The notes below the pieces were generated by a model that made no database searches, was not told where the DNA came from, and saw nothing but the letters and a program-made list of their open reading frames with translations. A stretch of DNA of 11,287 nucleotides from Clostridia bacterium. GTDB taxonomy: Bacteria > Bacillota > DSM-521 > Neomoorellales > Neomoorellaceae. Positions 1-6,741 of this stretch are shown here, in pieces (position 1 is the stretch's first letter; each line of letters begins with the position of its first letter). Where the stretch lies: NCBI GenBank assembly GCA_012727745.1, contig JAAYGJ010000211.1:1-11287 (forward strand), read 5' to 3'. The position numbers were made by a program, and so were the translations under genes.

Positions 1-862
1 CAGGTTCCAGGCGCTGGGCTTCCAACAATTTGCCCTGCTGCCGCAGTTCCTGCAGGCGCTCCTCCAGTTCAGCGGTAATACTTTTAATGGCCCGCTCCAT
101 TTTTTCGTCTCCAACCACATAGTGGCTGGCCGGAAAAACAGCCACATGCTTGCGGCGGCCATAGATCTCCCCAGTCAGGGTGTCTATTTCCAGCAAACGT
201 TCAATTTCATCCCCAAACATCTCAACCCGGATAGCCTTCTCACTATAAGAGGCCGGAAATATTTCAATAACATCGCCGCGAACCCGGAAGCTGCCCCGCT
301 TCAATTCATAATCATTGCGGCTGTACTGGATGTCCACCAGCTTTCTCAAAATAGCATCCCGATCGTACTCCTGGCCTTCCCGCAGGGAAAGCATTAGGGT
401 GCTGTAATCCTCCGGCGAACCAAGACCGTAGATACAGGAAACACTGGCAACAATAATAACATCCCGCCGCTCAAAAAGGGCTGCCGTAGCTGAGTGGCGC
501 AGCTTGTCTATTTCCTCGTTGATGGAACTGTCTTTTTCAATGTAAGTGTCCGACTGAGGCACATAGGCCTCCGGCTGGTAATAATCATAATAACTGACAA
601 AATACTCCACGGCATTGTCAGGAAAGAATTCCTTAAATTCGCCGCAGAGCTGGGCCGCCAGGGTTTTGTTAGGAGCCAGTACCAGAGTTGGCCGTTGCAC
701 AGCCTGAATGACCTGCGCAATGGTATAAGTTTTGCCAGTACCGGTAGCGCCCAGTAGGGTCTGATGCTTGTAGCCCCGCTTTAAACCTTCCACCAGGGCG
801 GCAATAGCCTGAGGCTGGTCGCCGCTGGGACGGTAATCAGACTTGAGAACAAAGGGCGGCAT
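1..862 (-). CDS. uvrB: UvrB, excinuclease ABC subunit B, N-terminal 287 residues (3' end outside the window)
   Basis: UvrB is the damage-verifying helicase-like subunit of UvrABC nucleotide excision repair; it is loaded by UvrA and then recruits UvrC. The protein starts MPPFVLKSDYRPSGDQPQAI. The P-loop GATGTGKT is at residues 38-45. The DNA-inserting beta-hairpin region follows at about residues 92-125 (YDYYQPEAYVPQSDTYIEKD, then NEEIDKLRHSAT), and the UvrA-interacting domain begins after about 150 (SCIYGLGSPEDY). The family is about 660-680 residues, so less than half is visible and the frame is open to the left edge. The ATG at 862 fits the family's usual N-terminus and is preceded by a purine-rich ribosome site (GGGGGAAGGG). 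An extended -10 promoter sits just upstream, so the gene is probably transcribed on its own or with downstream uvr genes. I found no GAAC-N4-GTTC type LexA box in the upstream gap, so SOS control is not visible here. Confidence 0.97.
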   Translation of the reverse strand, partial: MPPFVLKSDYRPSGDQPQAIAALVEGLKRGYKHQTLLGATGTGKTYTIAQVIQAVQRPTLVLAPNKTLAAQLCGEFKEFFPDNAVEYFVSYYDYYQPEAYVPQSDTYIEKDSSINEEIDKLRHSATAALFERRDVIIVASVSCIYGLGSPEDYSTLMLSLREGQEYDRDAILRKLVDIQYSRNDYELKRGSFRVRGDVIEIFPASYSEKAIRVEMFGDEIERLLEIDTLTGEIYGRRKHVAVFPASHYVVGDEKMERAIKSITAELEERLQELRQQGKLLEAQRLEP

Positions 863-884
863 GGCCCTTCCCCCTTTCGGGGCT

Positions 885-893
885 ATTATAGCA
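885..893 (-). promoter_or_regulatory. Extended -10 promoter of uvrB
   Basis: On the minus strand TGC-TATAAT is a perfect -10 with the TGn extension; no good -35 is visible 17 bp upstream (TGGTAT), as is common for extended -10 promoters. Transcription would start near 878, giving an unusually short leader of about 16 nt. A small CCCC-GAAA-GGGG hairpin (882-871) lies across the expected start, and its 3' GGGG arm is part of the ribosome site. Whether the transcript is long enough to form it depends on the true start. Confidence 0.6.
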
Positions 894-932
894 CAGCGAC
901 CTGGGCTATACCATCCCGGGCCAGCCTAAAGG

Positions 933-939
933 TGTCGAA
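933..939 (+). promoter_or_regulatory. Spo0A-box-like heptamer TGTCGAA upstream of uvrB
   Basis: An exact match to the 7-base core of the Spo0A box lies about 45 bp upstream of the uvrB -10 element. One of three such heptamers in or next to intergenic DNA in this window. A single heptamer is weak evidence; there is no independent reason to expect Spo0A control of uvrB. Confidence 0.12.
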
Positions 940-1029
940 AGGGCAGAATAAAGTTCCCGGTATGCTCTGCAAATAGCCCCATTTTTAACCGCTCCCCCCA
1001 CCCTGATATGCCTAATAAGTACAATTTCA

Positions 1030-1111
1030 CCGCGAAAGCAGAACCCTCGCGGCGAACCGTACTACTCCCGGCCCCTTTTTGCCGGGCCGAGCTATAAAAT
1101 AAGGGTTATTT
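1030..1111 (-). other. Run of three hairpins after rtcB, possible transcript end
   Basis: Reading downstream of the rtcB stop: an AT-only inverted repeat AAATAA-CCC-TTATTT (1111-1097), a GC-rich CCCGGC/GCCGGG stem with an 8-nt loop (1086-1067), and CCGCGA/TCGCGG with an 11-nt loop (1052-1030). None is followed by a proper T run, so this is not a canonical intrinsic terminator, but three stems in 82 bases between convergently read-through-prone genes suggests an mRNA 3' end. The rest of the 863-1112 gap holds only the uvrB promoter region. Confidence 0.3.
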
Positions 1112-1112
1112 G

Positions 1113-2543
1113 TCAGGCTTCATCTCCTTCGCCTTTCAGCACTCCCAGGGGATGGAGCCGCACCACCGGCCGGGTCAGGCCGGCCTCAGCCAGGGTGGCG
1201 ACAACGGCATCGATATCTTTATAAGCCTGCGGCGCTTCGTCTTTTAAGAATTTAATGTCCCGGGCAGCTACAACAACACCCTCGAGCTGGGTCAACAAAT
1301 CCTCCCGGGAGAATTCCTGGCGGGCTTTCTTCCGGGACATGACCCGGCCGGCGCCGTGGTTGACCGAGCAGAAGGTCCTGTGTATGGCGCCTGTACCTAT
1401 CACCACATAGGACGCCGTTCCCATGCTCCCGGGGATAATAGCCGGGTGCCCGGTAGCCAGGTAACAATCGGGATTGTCCTTGTGCCCCGCAGGCAAGGCC
1501 CGGGTGGCACCCTTACGATGGACTAAAAGCCAGCCGGCGGCGTGCTTTTCCCTTTTGGCGATGTTATGGGCGACATCATAGACGAGGTCCAGGCCCAGTT
1601 CTTCTTCTGGCTTTTTTAATACTTCCACAAAGGCTTCCCGGACAAAGTGGGTAATGAGCTGGCGGTTGGCAAAGGCGTAATTGGCCGCCAGGGCCATGGC
1701 TTTAAGATAATTGCGACCGTCCCGGGAGGAAACAGGGGCGCAGGCCAGGCCTTTCGCCGGCGCCGGAGTGCCGTTTTGTTCCGCATTAGACCACATCAGG
1801 TTGCTGTAATCGGTACAAATCTGATGGCCTAAACCGCGGCTGCCGGTGTGGATTAAAATGCTGAGGCAGTCTTGCTGAAGCCCAAACTCGGCTGCCAAGT
1901 CTGGCGCCAGGACAGTCGCAATCCTGCCAATTTCGACAAAATGGTTGCCGCCGCCGATAGTGGCCAACTGGTCGGCCCTCTCCCGGGCTGCTTTACTTGC
2001 AGCGGCCACATCAGCTCCCGGCAGGCAGCCTCCGTCCTCAATCCTCTCTCTGTCCTCGCGGCGGCCGAAACCGGCCCCGATGAAGTAAGCAGCGCCGCCG
2101 GCGGCAACAGCTTCCAGGTCAACCCGGCGCAGTTTGCTGTCCTGGCTGCCACGCCCAACGCCTGCCGGTACCCGCCGGGCTATGGCCGCCAGCAGCCGGG
2201 CAATCGTATCCCGGTCAACAGCCGCTGCCGGGATGCGGGTGGAGAGCATCCGCACGCCGCAGTTAATATCCATGCCTACTGCCCCGGCGGAGACGACGCC
2301 GGTTTTATAGTCAACAGCCATCACGCCACCGATAGGCAGCCCGTAACCGGTATGGATGTCGGGCATGCCGATAACCGGCCCCACCACCCCGGGTAAAAGG
2401 GAGGCGTTATAAAGCTGCTCCAGGGCCTCGTTTTCTGTAAAGGCAGCCAGGAGCTCCCGGCTTAAATAGACGTGAATGGCTACAGGGCTGTCTTCCCGGC
2501 GATAGGCATAACAGTTTTTGGCTACAGATTGCAGTTTGACCAT
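1113..2543 (-). CDS. rtcB: RNA-splicing ligase RtcB (3'-phosphate/5'-OH RNA ligase)
   Basis: RtcB joins RNA ends bearing 2',3'-cyclic phosphate or 3'-phosphate to 5'-OH ends, using GTP and Mn2+, in the cytoplasm. All family ligands are present (476-residue numbering): Asp92 and Cys95 in GMDINCGVRM, His201 in GGGNHFVEI, His232 in IHTGSRGLGHQ, His326 in YDVAHNIAK, and the guanylylated His396 in SVNHGAGR. The length of 476 residues is full for the family. The start is chosen at the second of two adjacent ATGs (2543; the other is 2546) because GAGG then lies 8 nt upstream; a TTG further up (2567) has no ribosome site. It follows the cysteine hydrolase gene by 152 bp, with no obvious promoter but a structured stretch between them. 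No archease activator or RtcR regulator is visible in the window. The bacterial role is RNA repair, but the substrate here cannot be told from sequence. Confidence 0.95.
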   Translation of the reverse strand: MVKLQSVAKNCYAYRREDSPVAIHVYLSRELLAAFTENEALEQLYNASLLPGVVGPVIGMPDIHTGYGLPIGGVMAVDYKTGVVSAGAVGMDINCGVRMLSTRIPAAAVDRDTIARLLAAIARRVPAGVGRGSQDSKLRRVDLEAVAAGGAAYFIGAGFGRREDRERIEDGGCLPGADVAAASKAARERADQLATIGGGNHFVEIGRIATVLAPDLAAEFGLQQDCLSILIHTGSRGLGHQICTDYSNLMWSNAEQNGTPAPAKGLACAPVSSRDGRNYLKAMALAANYAFANRQLITHFVREAFVEVLKKPEEELGLDLVYDVAHNIAKREKHAAGWLLVHRKGATRALPAGHKDNPDCYLATGHPAIIPGSMGTASYVVIGTGAIHRTFCSVNHGAGRVMSRKKARQEFSREDLLTQLEGVVVAARDIKFLKDEAPQAYKDIDAVVATLAEAGLTRPVVRLHPLGVLKGEGDEA

Positions 2544-2570
2544 CATTCTAACCTCGCAAACGAACAAATT

Positions 2571-2634
2571 CCGCCCGGTGGCCTGCCTTTACCGCAGGGA
2601 CTAGGCGGCTTTCCGTCCCGGCGGGTCAATTGAC
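2571..2634 (-). promoter_or_regulatory. GC-rich structured leader upstream of rtcB, unassigned
   Basis: Within 30-90 nt of the rtcB start there are several competing stems: GGGAC/GTCCC, CGG-AAAG-CCG, CCTGC/GCAGG, GCCGC/GCGGT, and an outer CCGCC/GGCGG, preceded by the palindrome GTCAATTGAC (2634-2625). The string GGGACGGAAAGCC (2619-2607) and a later CCGGG resemble conserved pieces of the c-di-GMP-I (GEMM) aptamer, but the GNRA-capped hairpin that should come just before is missing, so I do not call a riboswitch. It could be a degenerate or variant aptamer, a protein-binding leader, or chance GC-rich pairing. Confidence 0.25.
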
Positions 2635-2653
2635 AATAAAAGTTTTTGCTACT

Positions 2654-2696
2654 AACGGGGCAGGTATTACCCTCCGCCAGTGCTGTGGACCCCGTT
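2654..2696 (-). other. Inverted repeat AACGGGG/CCCCGTT after the cysteine hydrolase gene
   Basis: A perfect 7-bp stem with a 29-nt loop begins at the stop codon of the hydrolase gene. There is no T run after it, so it may be a weak transcript end, an RNA-processing stem between the two genes, or part of the rtcB leader. Confidence 0.25.
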
Positions 2697-3247
2697 CAGT
2701 CCACTAGCTCCAGTCCCAGTACCCAGCGCATCTGGTCCAGGGCCCAGCGATGCGCCTCCGGGTCAAAGGAAGCCATCCCCTGCGCCAGGATACGGACGGG
2801 AATATCCCGATTGGCCAGCTCTTCGGCAGTAAAGAAGCAACAAATGTTGGTACAGACCCCTACCATCTCTGCCTCGGTTACTTTAGCTCTACCGTCTGCC
2901 GCCGCCAGCCAGGCGTCCAGGTCGGTATTAAAAAAAGCACTGTAGCGGTTCTTAGTGAGCATTTTGATCTGCCCGGTGTCCTGGTAAGGGGCGATTGCCT
3001 CCAACAGTTCGGGAATTAGCTCCTGGCCCCGGGTTCCCGCTACACAATGAGCCGGAAACTTTTTAAATTCGGCATCGTCAGGAGTGTGGGTATCCAGGGT
3101 AAAAAGCACTTCCCACCCCTGCGCCAGGGCTTCTTTCACCTTGTCGATTACAAAAGGTACAATCTCCCTGGCAGCCGGAAAACTTAAGGCACCGCCTTCA
3201 GCCACAAAATCATTTTGCATATCGATCACAAACAGAACTTTTCGCAT
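2696..3247 (-). CDS. Isochorismatase-fold cysteine hydrolase, nicotinamidase-like
   Basis: A cytoplasmic amidohydrolase of the isochorismatase/nicotinamidase superfamily, 183 residues, full length. The Asp-Lys-Cys triad is visible: Asp9 in VIDMQNDF, Lys99 in MLTKNRYSAF, and Cys132 in VGVCTNICC. Nicotinamidase-type metal positions are suggested by Asp52 and His54 (DTHTPDDAEF) and His67 (FPAHCVAGT); the usual third histidine position is Glu60, as in some PncA relatives. The C-terminal SFDPEAHRWAL is also typical of this group. Deamidation of nicotinamide to nicotinate for NAD salvage is therefore the best guess, but other small amides are possible, so no symbol is given. The ATG at 3247 has GGAGGG six bases upstream and matches the family N-terminus; an upstream in-frame TTG (3277) lies inside the promoter. 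It is the first gene of a unit that may include rtcB. Confidence 0.88.
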   Translation of the reverse strand: MRKVLFVIDMQNDFVAEGGALSFPAAREIVPFVIDKVKEALAQGWEVLFTLDTHTPDDAEFKKFPAHCVAGTRGQELIPELLEAIAPYQDTGQIKMLTKNRYSAFFNTDLDAWLAAADGRAKVTEAEMVGVCTNICCFFTAEELANRDIPVRILAQGMASFDPEAHRWALDQMRWVLGLELVD

Positions 3248-3276
3248 TACTTTCCCTCCCCGGATAAAGTTGCCCA

Positions 3277-3305
3277 ATTATATCACTGCCGTATAGATCA
3301 TTATA
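3277..3305 (-). promoter_or_regulatory. Promoter of the cysteine hydrolase gene, with two TATAAT boxes
   Basis: TGA-TATAAT at 3285-3277 is an extended -10 and the start should fall near 3270, about 23 nt before the ATG. A second exact TATAAT (3305-3300) sits precisely 17 bp upstream, where the -35 would be. The pair lies directly after the terminator of the preceding operon. Confidence 0.6.
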
Positions 3306-3309
3306 GCGC

Positions 3310-3353
3310 AAAAAGGCCCGCCATAATAGCCTCACTGCAGCTATCATCGCGGG
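3310..3353 (-). terminator. Intrinsic terminator of the ftsEX operon
   Basis: A long stem (CCCGC pairing GCGGG, one G-G mismatch, then eight further pairs including one G-T) closes a 9-nt loop and is followed by CC and TTTTT on the minus strand. It lies 54 nt after the S41 protease stop and separates the envelope operon from the next promoter. Confidence 0.85.
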
Positions 3354-3406
3354 TCCGCCTGTTTGGGGGCTTCTATTGTTCCGGCTCGTGCGGCCATGTA
3401 ATTCCT

Positions 3407-4576
3407 TCATTCAGTAAGCAAAGAAAAGGCTTTTTGCAGTTGCGGGTCAAGTTCCAGATTAGGTGCATTGCTAAGAACCTGGAATTCCAGCTGGGGATCA
3501 AGGGGCACCTGGTAATCAGGCTCAATACCCACTTTATGGATGTCATTCTTAGCCGGCGTCAGGTACTTATGGGTAGTTATTTTTACCGCCGTCTCCTCAG
3601 GTAAAGGAAAAACGGTCTGGACAATGCCCTTGCCAAAAGTGGTCTCTCCTACCAGAATCCCGGCTTTGGTATCTTTAATCGCCCCGGCCACAATTTCCGC
3701 CGCGCTGGCGCTGCCCTTGTTAACCAGCACCACTAACGGCATTAATTGGCCGTAACCCCTGGCCTGCATGGCTTCCATCTTTTTTTGATCGGCTATATAA
3801 ACTACCGGGCCTTCGGGGATAAAATAGCTGGCCACATCGATAGCTGCTGGCAAAGACCCGCCAGGGTTATTACGCAGGTCCAGGATTAAACGTTCCATTC
3901 CTTGTTGGCGCAGTTCCTGCAACTGTTGGCCCAGGTCGGTAGCAGTCTGCTCATTAAACATAGTAAGACTGATATAACCGATCCCTGCCTGCTGGGAGAG
4001 CATCTCCCCTTCAACCGTCGGCACCTTTATTAACTCCCGTTCCAGGCTAACCTTACGCGTACCTTCAGAACCGGCGGACTGGATAGTAAGTTCAACCGTA
4101 GTTCCCGGCTCTCCCTGCATGAGGCTGGCAGCTGTTTCCAAATCCATATTCATCGTATCCTGGCCGTCAATAGCAATAATGCAGTCCTCGCTCTTTATCC
4201 CGGCCCGCTGGGCCGGCGTGCCTTTAAAGGGCGAAACTACGATCAGCCTGCCCTTTTCATCAACAGTTATCAGTAAACCGACCCCGCCGTAAGTACCGGC
4301 AACGCTTTCTTTTAGCCGCTCATAAGTCTCAGCGTTAAGATAAGATGAATAAGGGTCATCTAAGGCATCAACCATACCCTTGATGACCCCTTCAAGCAGT
4401 TTATCCGTATTAGCAGGTTCTAACGACTGGAAGTAAATTAAAGTATAAGCCCTGATAGCTTTTTCAATTTCAGTAAAGTGAGTCGCTACCACCAGGCCCA
4501 GTGTCAGGGTTACCAACACACAGAATGCCAGCAAACCTCTATAGATATGGCGCCAAATATTTGGCAAGCCAACCAC
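3407..4576 (-). CDS. ctpA: S41 family C-terminal processing protease (CtpA type), membrane-anchored
   Basis: A serine protease of the Tsp/CtpA family that trims or degrades proteins outside the membrane. Order: one N-terminal membrane segment (about residues 12-32, signal anchor), a helical N-domain containing DDPYSSYL (73-80), a PDZ domain (about 92-170, GGVGLLI; GTPAQRAGI), then the S41 catalytic core with LDLRNNPGG (232-240). The Ser-Lys dyad is Ser291 in NKGSASAAEIV and Lys316 in GETTFGKGIVQ, 25 residues apart as in Tsp. At 389 residues it is the usual length. The start is uncertain: the GTG at 4576 has only a weak AGG nearby, while an in-frame TTG at 4567 has GGTGG 5 nt upstream. It lies 54 nt after the M23 gene and is the last gene before the terminator. 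In Clostridia this gene commonly follows ftsEX and an M23 gene; its substrate here is unknown. Confidence 0.93.
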   Translation of the reverse strand: MVGLPNIWRHIYRGLLAFCVLVTLTLGLVVATHFTEIEKAIRAYTLIYFQSLEPANTDKLLEGVIKGMVDALDDPYSSYLNAETYERLKESVAGTYGGVGLLITVDEKGRLIVVSPFKGTPAQRAGIKSEDCIIAIDGQDTMNMDLETAASLMQGEPGTTVELTIQSAGSEGTRKVSLERELIKVPTVEGEMLSQQAGIGYISLTMFNEQTATDLGQQLQELRQQGMERLILDLRNNPGGSLPAAIDVASYFIPEGPVVYIADQKKMEAMQARGYGQLMPLVVLVNKGSASAAEIVAGAIKDTKAGILVGETTFGKGIVQTVFPLPEETAVKITTHKYLTPAKNDIHKVGIEPDYQVPLDPQLEFQVLSNAPNLELDPQLQKAFSLLTE

Positions 4577-4630
4577 CGCCTACTTAAGATTGCCTTTGCA
4601 TATCCCAATTATATGTAAAGGGATACAAAC

Positions 4631-5764
4631 TTAGTAGTAATTCATGGGATTAGTTGGCTCCCCCTCAAGAAACACGCTGAAATGAAGGTGAGGACCAGTG
4701 CTCCAGCCGGTTGAACCGACCCGACCGATCACCTGCCCTCTAGCAACCTCCTGGCCGTTCTTGACCAGTATGCTTGAGAGGTGGGCGTACATAGTCGAAA
4801 AGCCGCCGCCATGGTCGATTATTACAGTGTTGCCATAACCTCCCTGCCAGCCCGCAGAGATAACTTGTCCGTCTTCAGCAGCGAGGACATTGGTTCCTGA
4901 AGGCGCCGGCAGATCTATGCCGTCATGGAAACGATTGGTTTTCAGGATGGGATGGATACGCCAACCAAAGTCGGAAGATATAGAGGTATAGCCAGGTAAG
5001 GGCCAGAGCAAGTTGCCTGTGCCGCGGGGAGATAACTGTCGCTTATTTCTGGCCTGGATTTCGCGAATCTTCGCCCCGATCTGGCGTAATTGCTCTTCCA
5101 TCTCGTTAAGGGCCTGGGCTACCCTTTCTTTCTCTGCTTCCACCCGAGCTAATAACTGCCGCTGGGTTTCCTGTCGTGCAGCCAGCTGATTTCTTTCATC
5201 CTGGACCTGGCGCCGCAACATGGCAATCTTATCCCGTTCGGCCTCCAGTTGAGCTTTTTGCTGGGCAATCTTTTCCTTCTCAGCTTTGATTTCCTCAATT
5301 AGCTTCATATCGCCCTGGGCGATTTTGGCCAGAAGTTCTGTCCTGACCAGAAAATCCTCCAGGCTGCTAGACTGCAATAGAACCTCGAGATAGCTTATCT
5401 GTCCGGTGGTATAAATATCCTGCAGGCGCTTATGTAAAATGCTGACCCGTTTTTCCTGAGCCGCTTCGGCCTCTTCCAGCCGGGCCTTGGCCTCATCAAC
5501 CCGTTGCTGGGCTGCCGCCATTTCCTGGTCAAGTTGGGCAATGCGCGCCTGTTTAGCCGCGATTTCTTGCTCGATTTCTTCTAGCTGTTTAAGCAAAGAC
5601 ATGCCTTCGTCGTTTTTTTGCTGCCATAATTTTTGCTTCTCACTAATTTCCTGCTGTACCTGCTGTTGCTCCTGCCGCAACTCATCCAGTTCATCGGCAT
5701 AGGCAGGGAAAATACCGATAGCCAGGATAATTATTAATATCAACGCCAGAAACTTATTGCGCAA
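4631..5764 (-). CDS. Coiled-coil M23 murein hydrolase, EnvC/PcsB-like partner of FtsEX
   Basis: A secreted protein of 377 residues. A signal peptide occupies about 1-23 (hydrophobic LALILIIILAIGIFP, cut likely after AYA). A long Gln/Glu/Lys-rich coiled coil runs from 24 to about 243, interrupted near 112-145 (LQDIYTTGQISYLEVLL), as in EnvC and PcsB. The C-terminal LytM/M23 domain (254-377) has zinc ligands His280 and Asp284 (HDGID) and His361 (HLHF), with catalytic His328 (MYAHLS) and His359. All residues for an active endopeptidase are present, unlike E. coli EnvC, whose LytM domain is degenerate. The coiled coil probably docks on FtsX, so FtsEX would gate its cutting of peptidoglycan during division or sporulation; this is inferred from family and neighbourhood. 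The TTG start has a near-perfect GGAGGTGA six bases upstream. It lies 89 nt after ftsX. Confidence 0.93.
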   Translation of the reverse strand: MRNKFLALILIIILAIGIFPAYADELDELRQEQQQVQQEISEKQKLWQQKNDEGMSLLKQLEEIEQEIAAKQARIAQLDQEMAAAQQRVDEAKARLEEAEAAQEKRVSILHKRLQDIYTTGQISYLEVLLQSSSLEDFLVRTELLAKIAQGDMKLIEEIKAEKEKIAQQKAQLEAERDKIAMLRRQVQDERNQLAARQETQRQLLARVEAEKERVAQALNEMEEQLRQIGAKIREIQARNKRQLSPRGTGNLLWPLPGYTSISSDFGWRIHPILKTNRFHDGIDLPAPSGTNVLAAEDGQVISAGWQGGYGNTVIIDHGGGFSTMYAHLSSILVKNGQEVARGQVIGRVGSTGWSTGPHLHFSVFLEGEPTNPMNYY

Positions 5765-5853
5765 ACAGTTTCACCTCCCCTCTAAAATAAGTGGGACGTT
5801 TATGAAACTTGAGGTATTGGTAAAAATTGGCTGCATCAATTTCTTTCTGTTCT

Positions 5854-6741
5854 CTATACTTTCAGGAAACGCCTGATGGAAAAAAGGCTGCCTAACGCTC
5901 CAATTATGGCACCTGCAGCAACCAGGGTTAAGCTGCTGCGCAGCAGTAATGTCTGGTCATTGAGCAGGGGAATAAAAACAAAAGTGGCAGCCAGCTCATG
6001 ATAAAGCAGGTCATAGCCCCAGTAGATCAGCAGAGCGGCAATCCCCGAGCCTACCAGACCGAGTAGTAAGCCTTCCAGTAAGAAAGGCCAGCGGATAAAC
6101 CAATCGGTTGCACCCACATATTTCATAATCGTAATTTCCCGCCAGCGAGAATAAACCGTCAGGCGGATGGTAATTATAATCAGGCAGATGGCCCCCAGCC
6201 CCAGAAGTAGTACAATGCCGGCACCCAGCCAGTGCATCAGGCGGGCCACGGCAAAAAGCTGGTCGACAATTTCCTGCCCGTAATTTACCTTTTCCACCTG
6301 GGGCAGGGCCCGGGCTTTCCGGGCAAAATCGTGAATTGTTTCTGGCTCAGCTACGCGCACCAACAAATAGTCAGGCAGGGGGTTAACTCCTCCAGTAGCC
6401 TCCAGGAGCTCGCTCTCACCGCCAAATTGCTGGCTTAACTGTCTGAACCCTTCTTCCCGAGGCACCAGGTCAACCTTCACTACCCCGGGCATTGCTTCAA
6501 TCTGCTTCTGCACTGCCAAAGTTTCTTCGCGTGGAGTCTCAGGCAGCAAAAACACTGCTGCTTCTACATTGGACTTGAGGCTGGTGGAAATAAAGTTAAT
6601 ATTAAAAACCAGCAGTAAAAAAGCCCCCAGGATAAACATGGTAATGGCAACACTGGCCACTGCCGCCAGGCTCATCCACAGGTTGCGCCGTATAGATACC
6701 CAGGCCTGCCTGGCAAAATAGCCAGCCGTTCTAAGCTTCAT
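5854..6741 (-). CDS. ftsX: FtsX, membrane subunit of the FtsEX complex
   Basis: An integral membrane protein of 295 residues with the FtsX plan: a short cytoplasmic start, TM1 (about 24-48), an extracellular loop of about 120 residues (49-168) that in the family binds the coiled-coil hydrolase, then TM2 (171-194), TM3 (219-243) and TM4 (271-289). The segment SRWREITIMKYVGATDWFIRWPFLLEG (198-224) is the conserved FtsX/permease signature that couples to the ATPase. The ATG at 6741 overlaps the end of ftsE by 11 nt and has AAGGAG 9 nt upstream; an upstream in-frame start at 6798 would add 19 unlikely residues inside ftsE. It transmits ATP-driven movement of FtsE to the outside and is translationally coupled to ftsE. 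Confidence 0.96.
   Translation of the reverse strand: MKLRTAGYFARQAWVSIRRNLWMSLAAVASVAITMFILGAFLLLVFNINFISTSLKSNVEAAVFLLPETPREETLAVQKQIEAMPGVVKVDLVPREEGFRQLSQQFGGESELLEATGGVNPLPDYLLVRVAEPETIHDFARKARALPQVEKVNYGQEIVDQLFAVARLMHWLGAGIVLLLGLGAICLIIITIRLTVYSRWREITIMKYVGATDWFIRWPFLLEGLLLGLVGSGIAALLIYWGYDLLYHELAATFVFIPLLNDQTLLLRSSLTLVAAGAIIGALGSLFSIRRFLKV

Noticed and set aside
122..757. Plus-strand open frames opposite uvrB
   Set aside because: They lie within the fully conserved uvrB coding sequence and encode nothing recognisable.
1067..1086. GC hairpin after rtcB as a full intrinsic terminator
   Set aside because: The stem is good but no T run follows on the minus strand, so it is listed only as a possible transcript end.
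863..1112. LexA (SOS) box upstream of uvrB
   Set aside because: Searched for GAAC-N4-GTTC and close variants; only single half-sites (GAAC/GTTC) were found without a partner at the right spacing.
1932..1938. Spo0A-box heptamer inside rtcB
   Set aside because: It encodes the conserved metal-site residues HFVE, so it is explained by the protein.
1872..2396. 174-codon open frame on the plus strand opposite rtcB
   Set aside because: It is antisense to the most conserved part of rtcB, has no recognisable domain and no ribosome site that I can see; such frames are common opposite GC-rich genes.
2547..2695. Sigma-54 promoter before rtcB, as in E. coli
   Set aside because: No GG-N10-GC (TGGC...TTGC) pattern at the right spacing was found.
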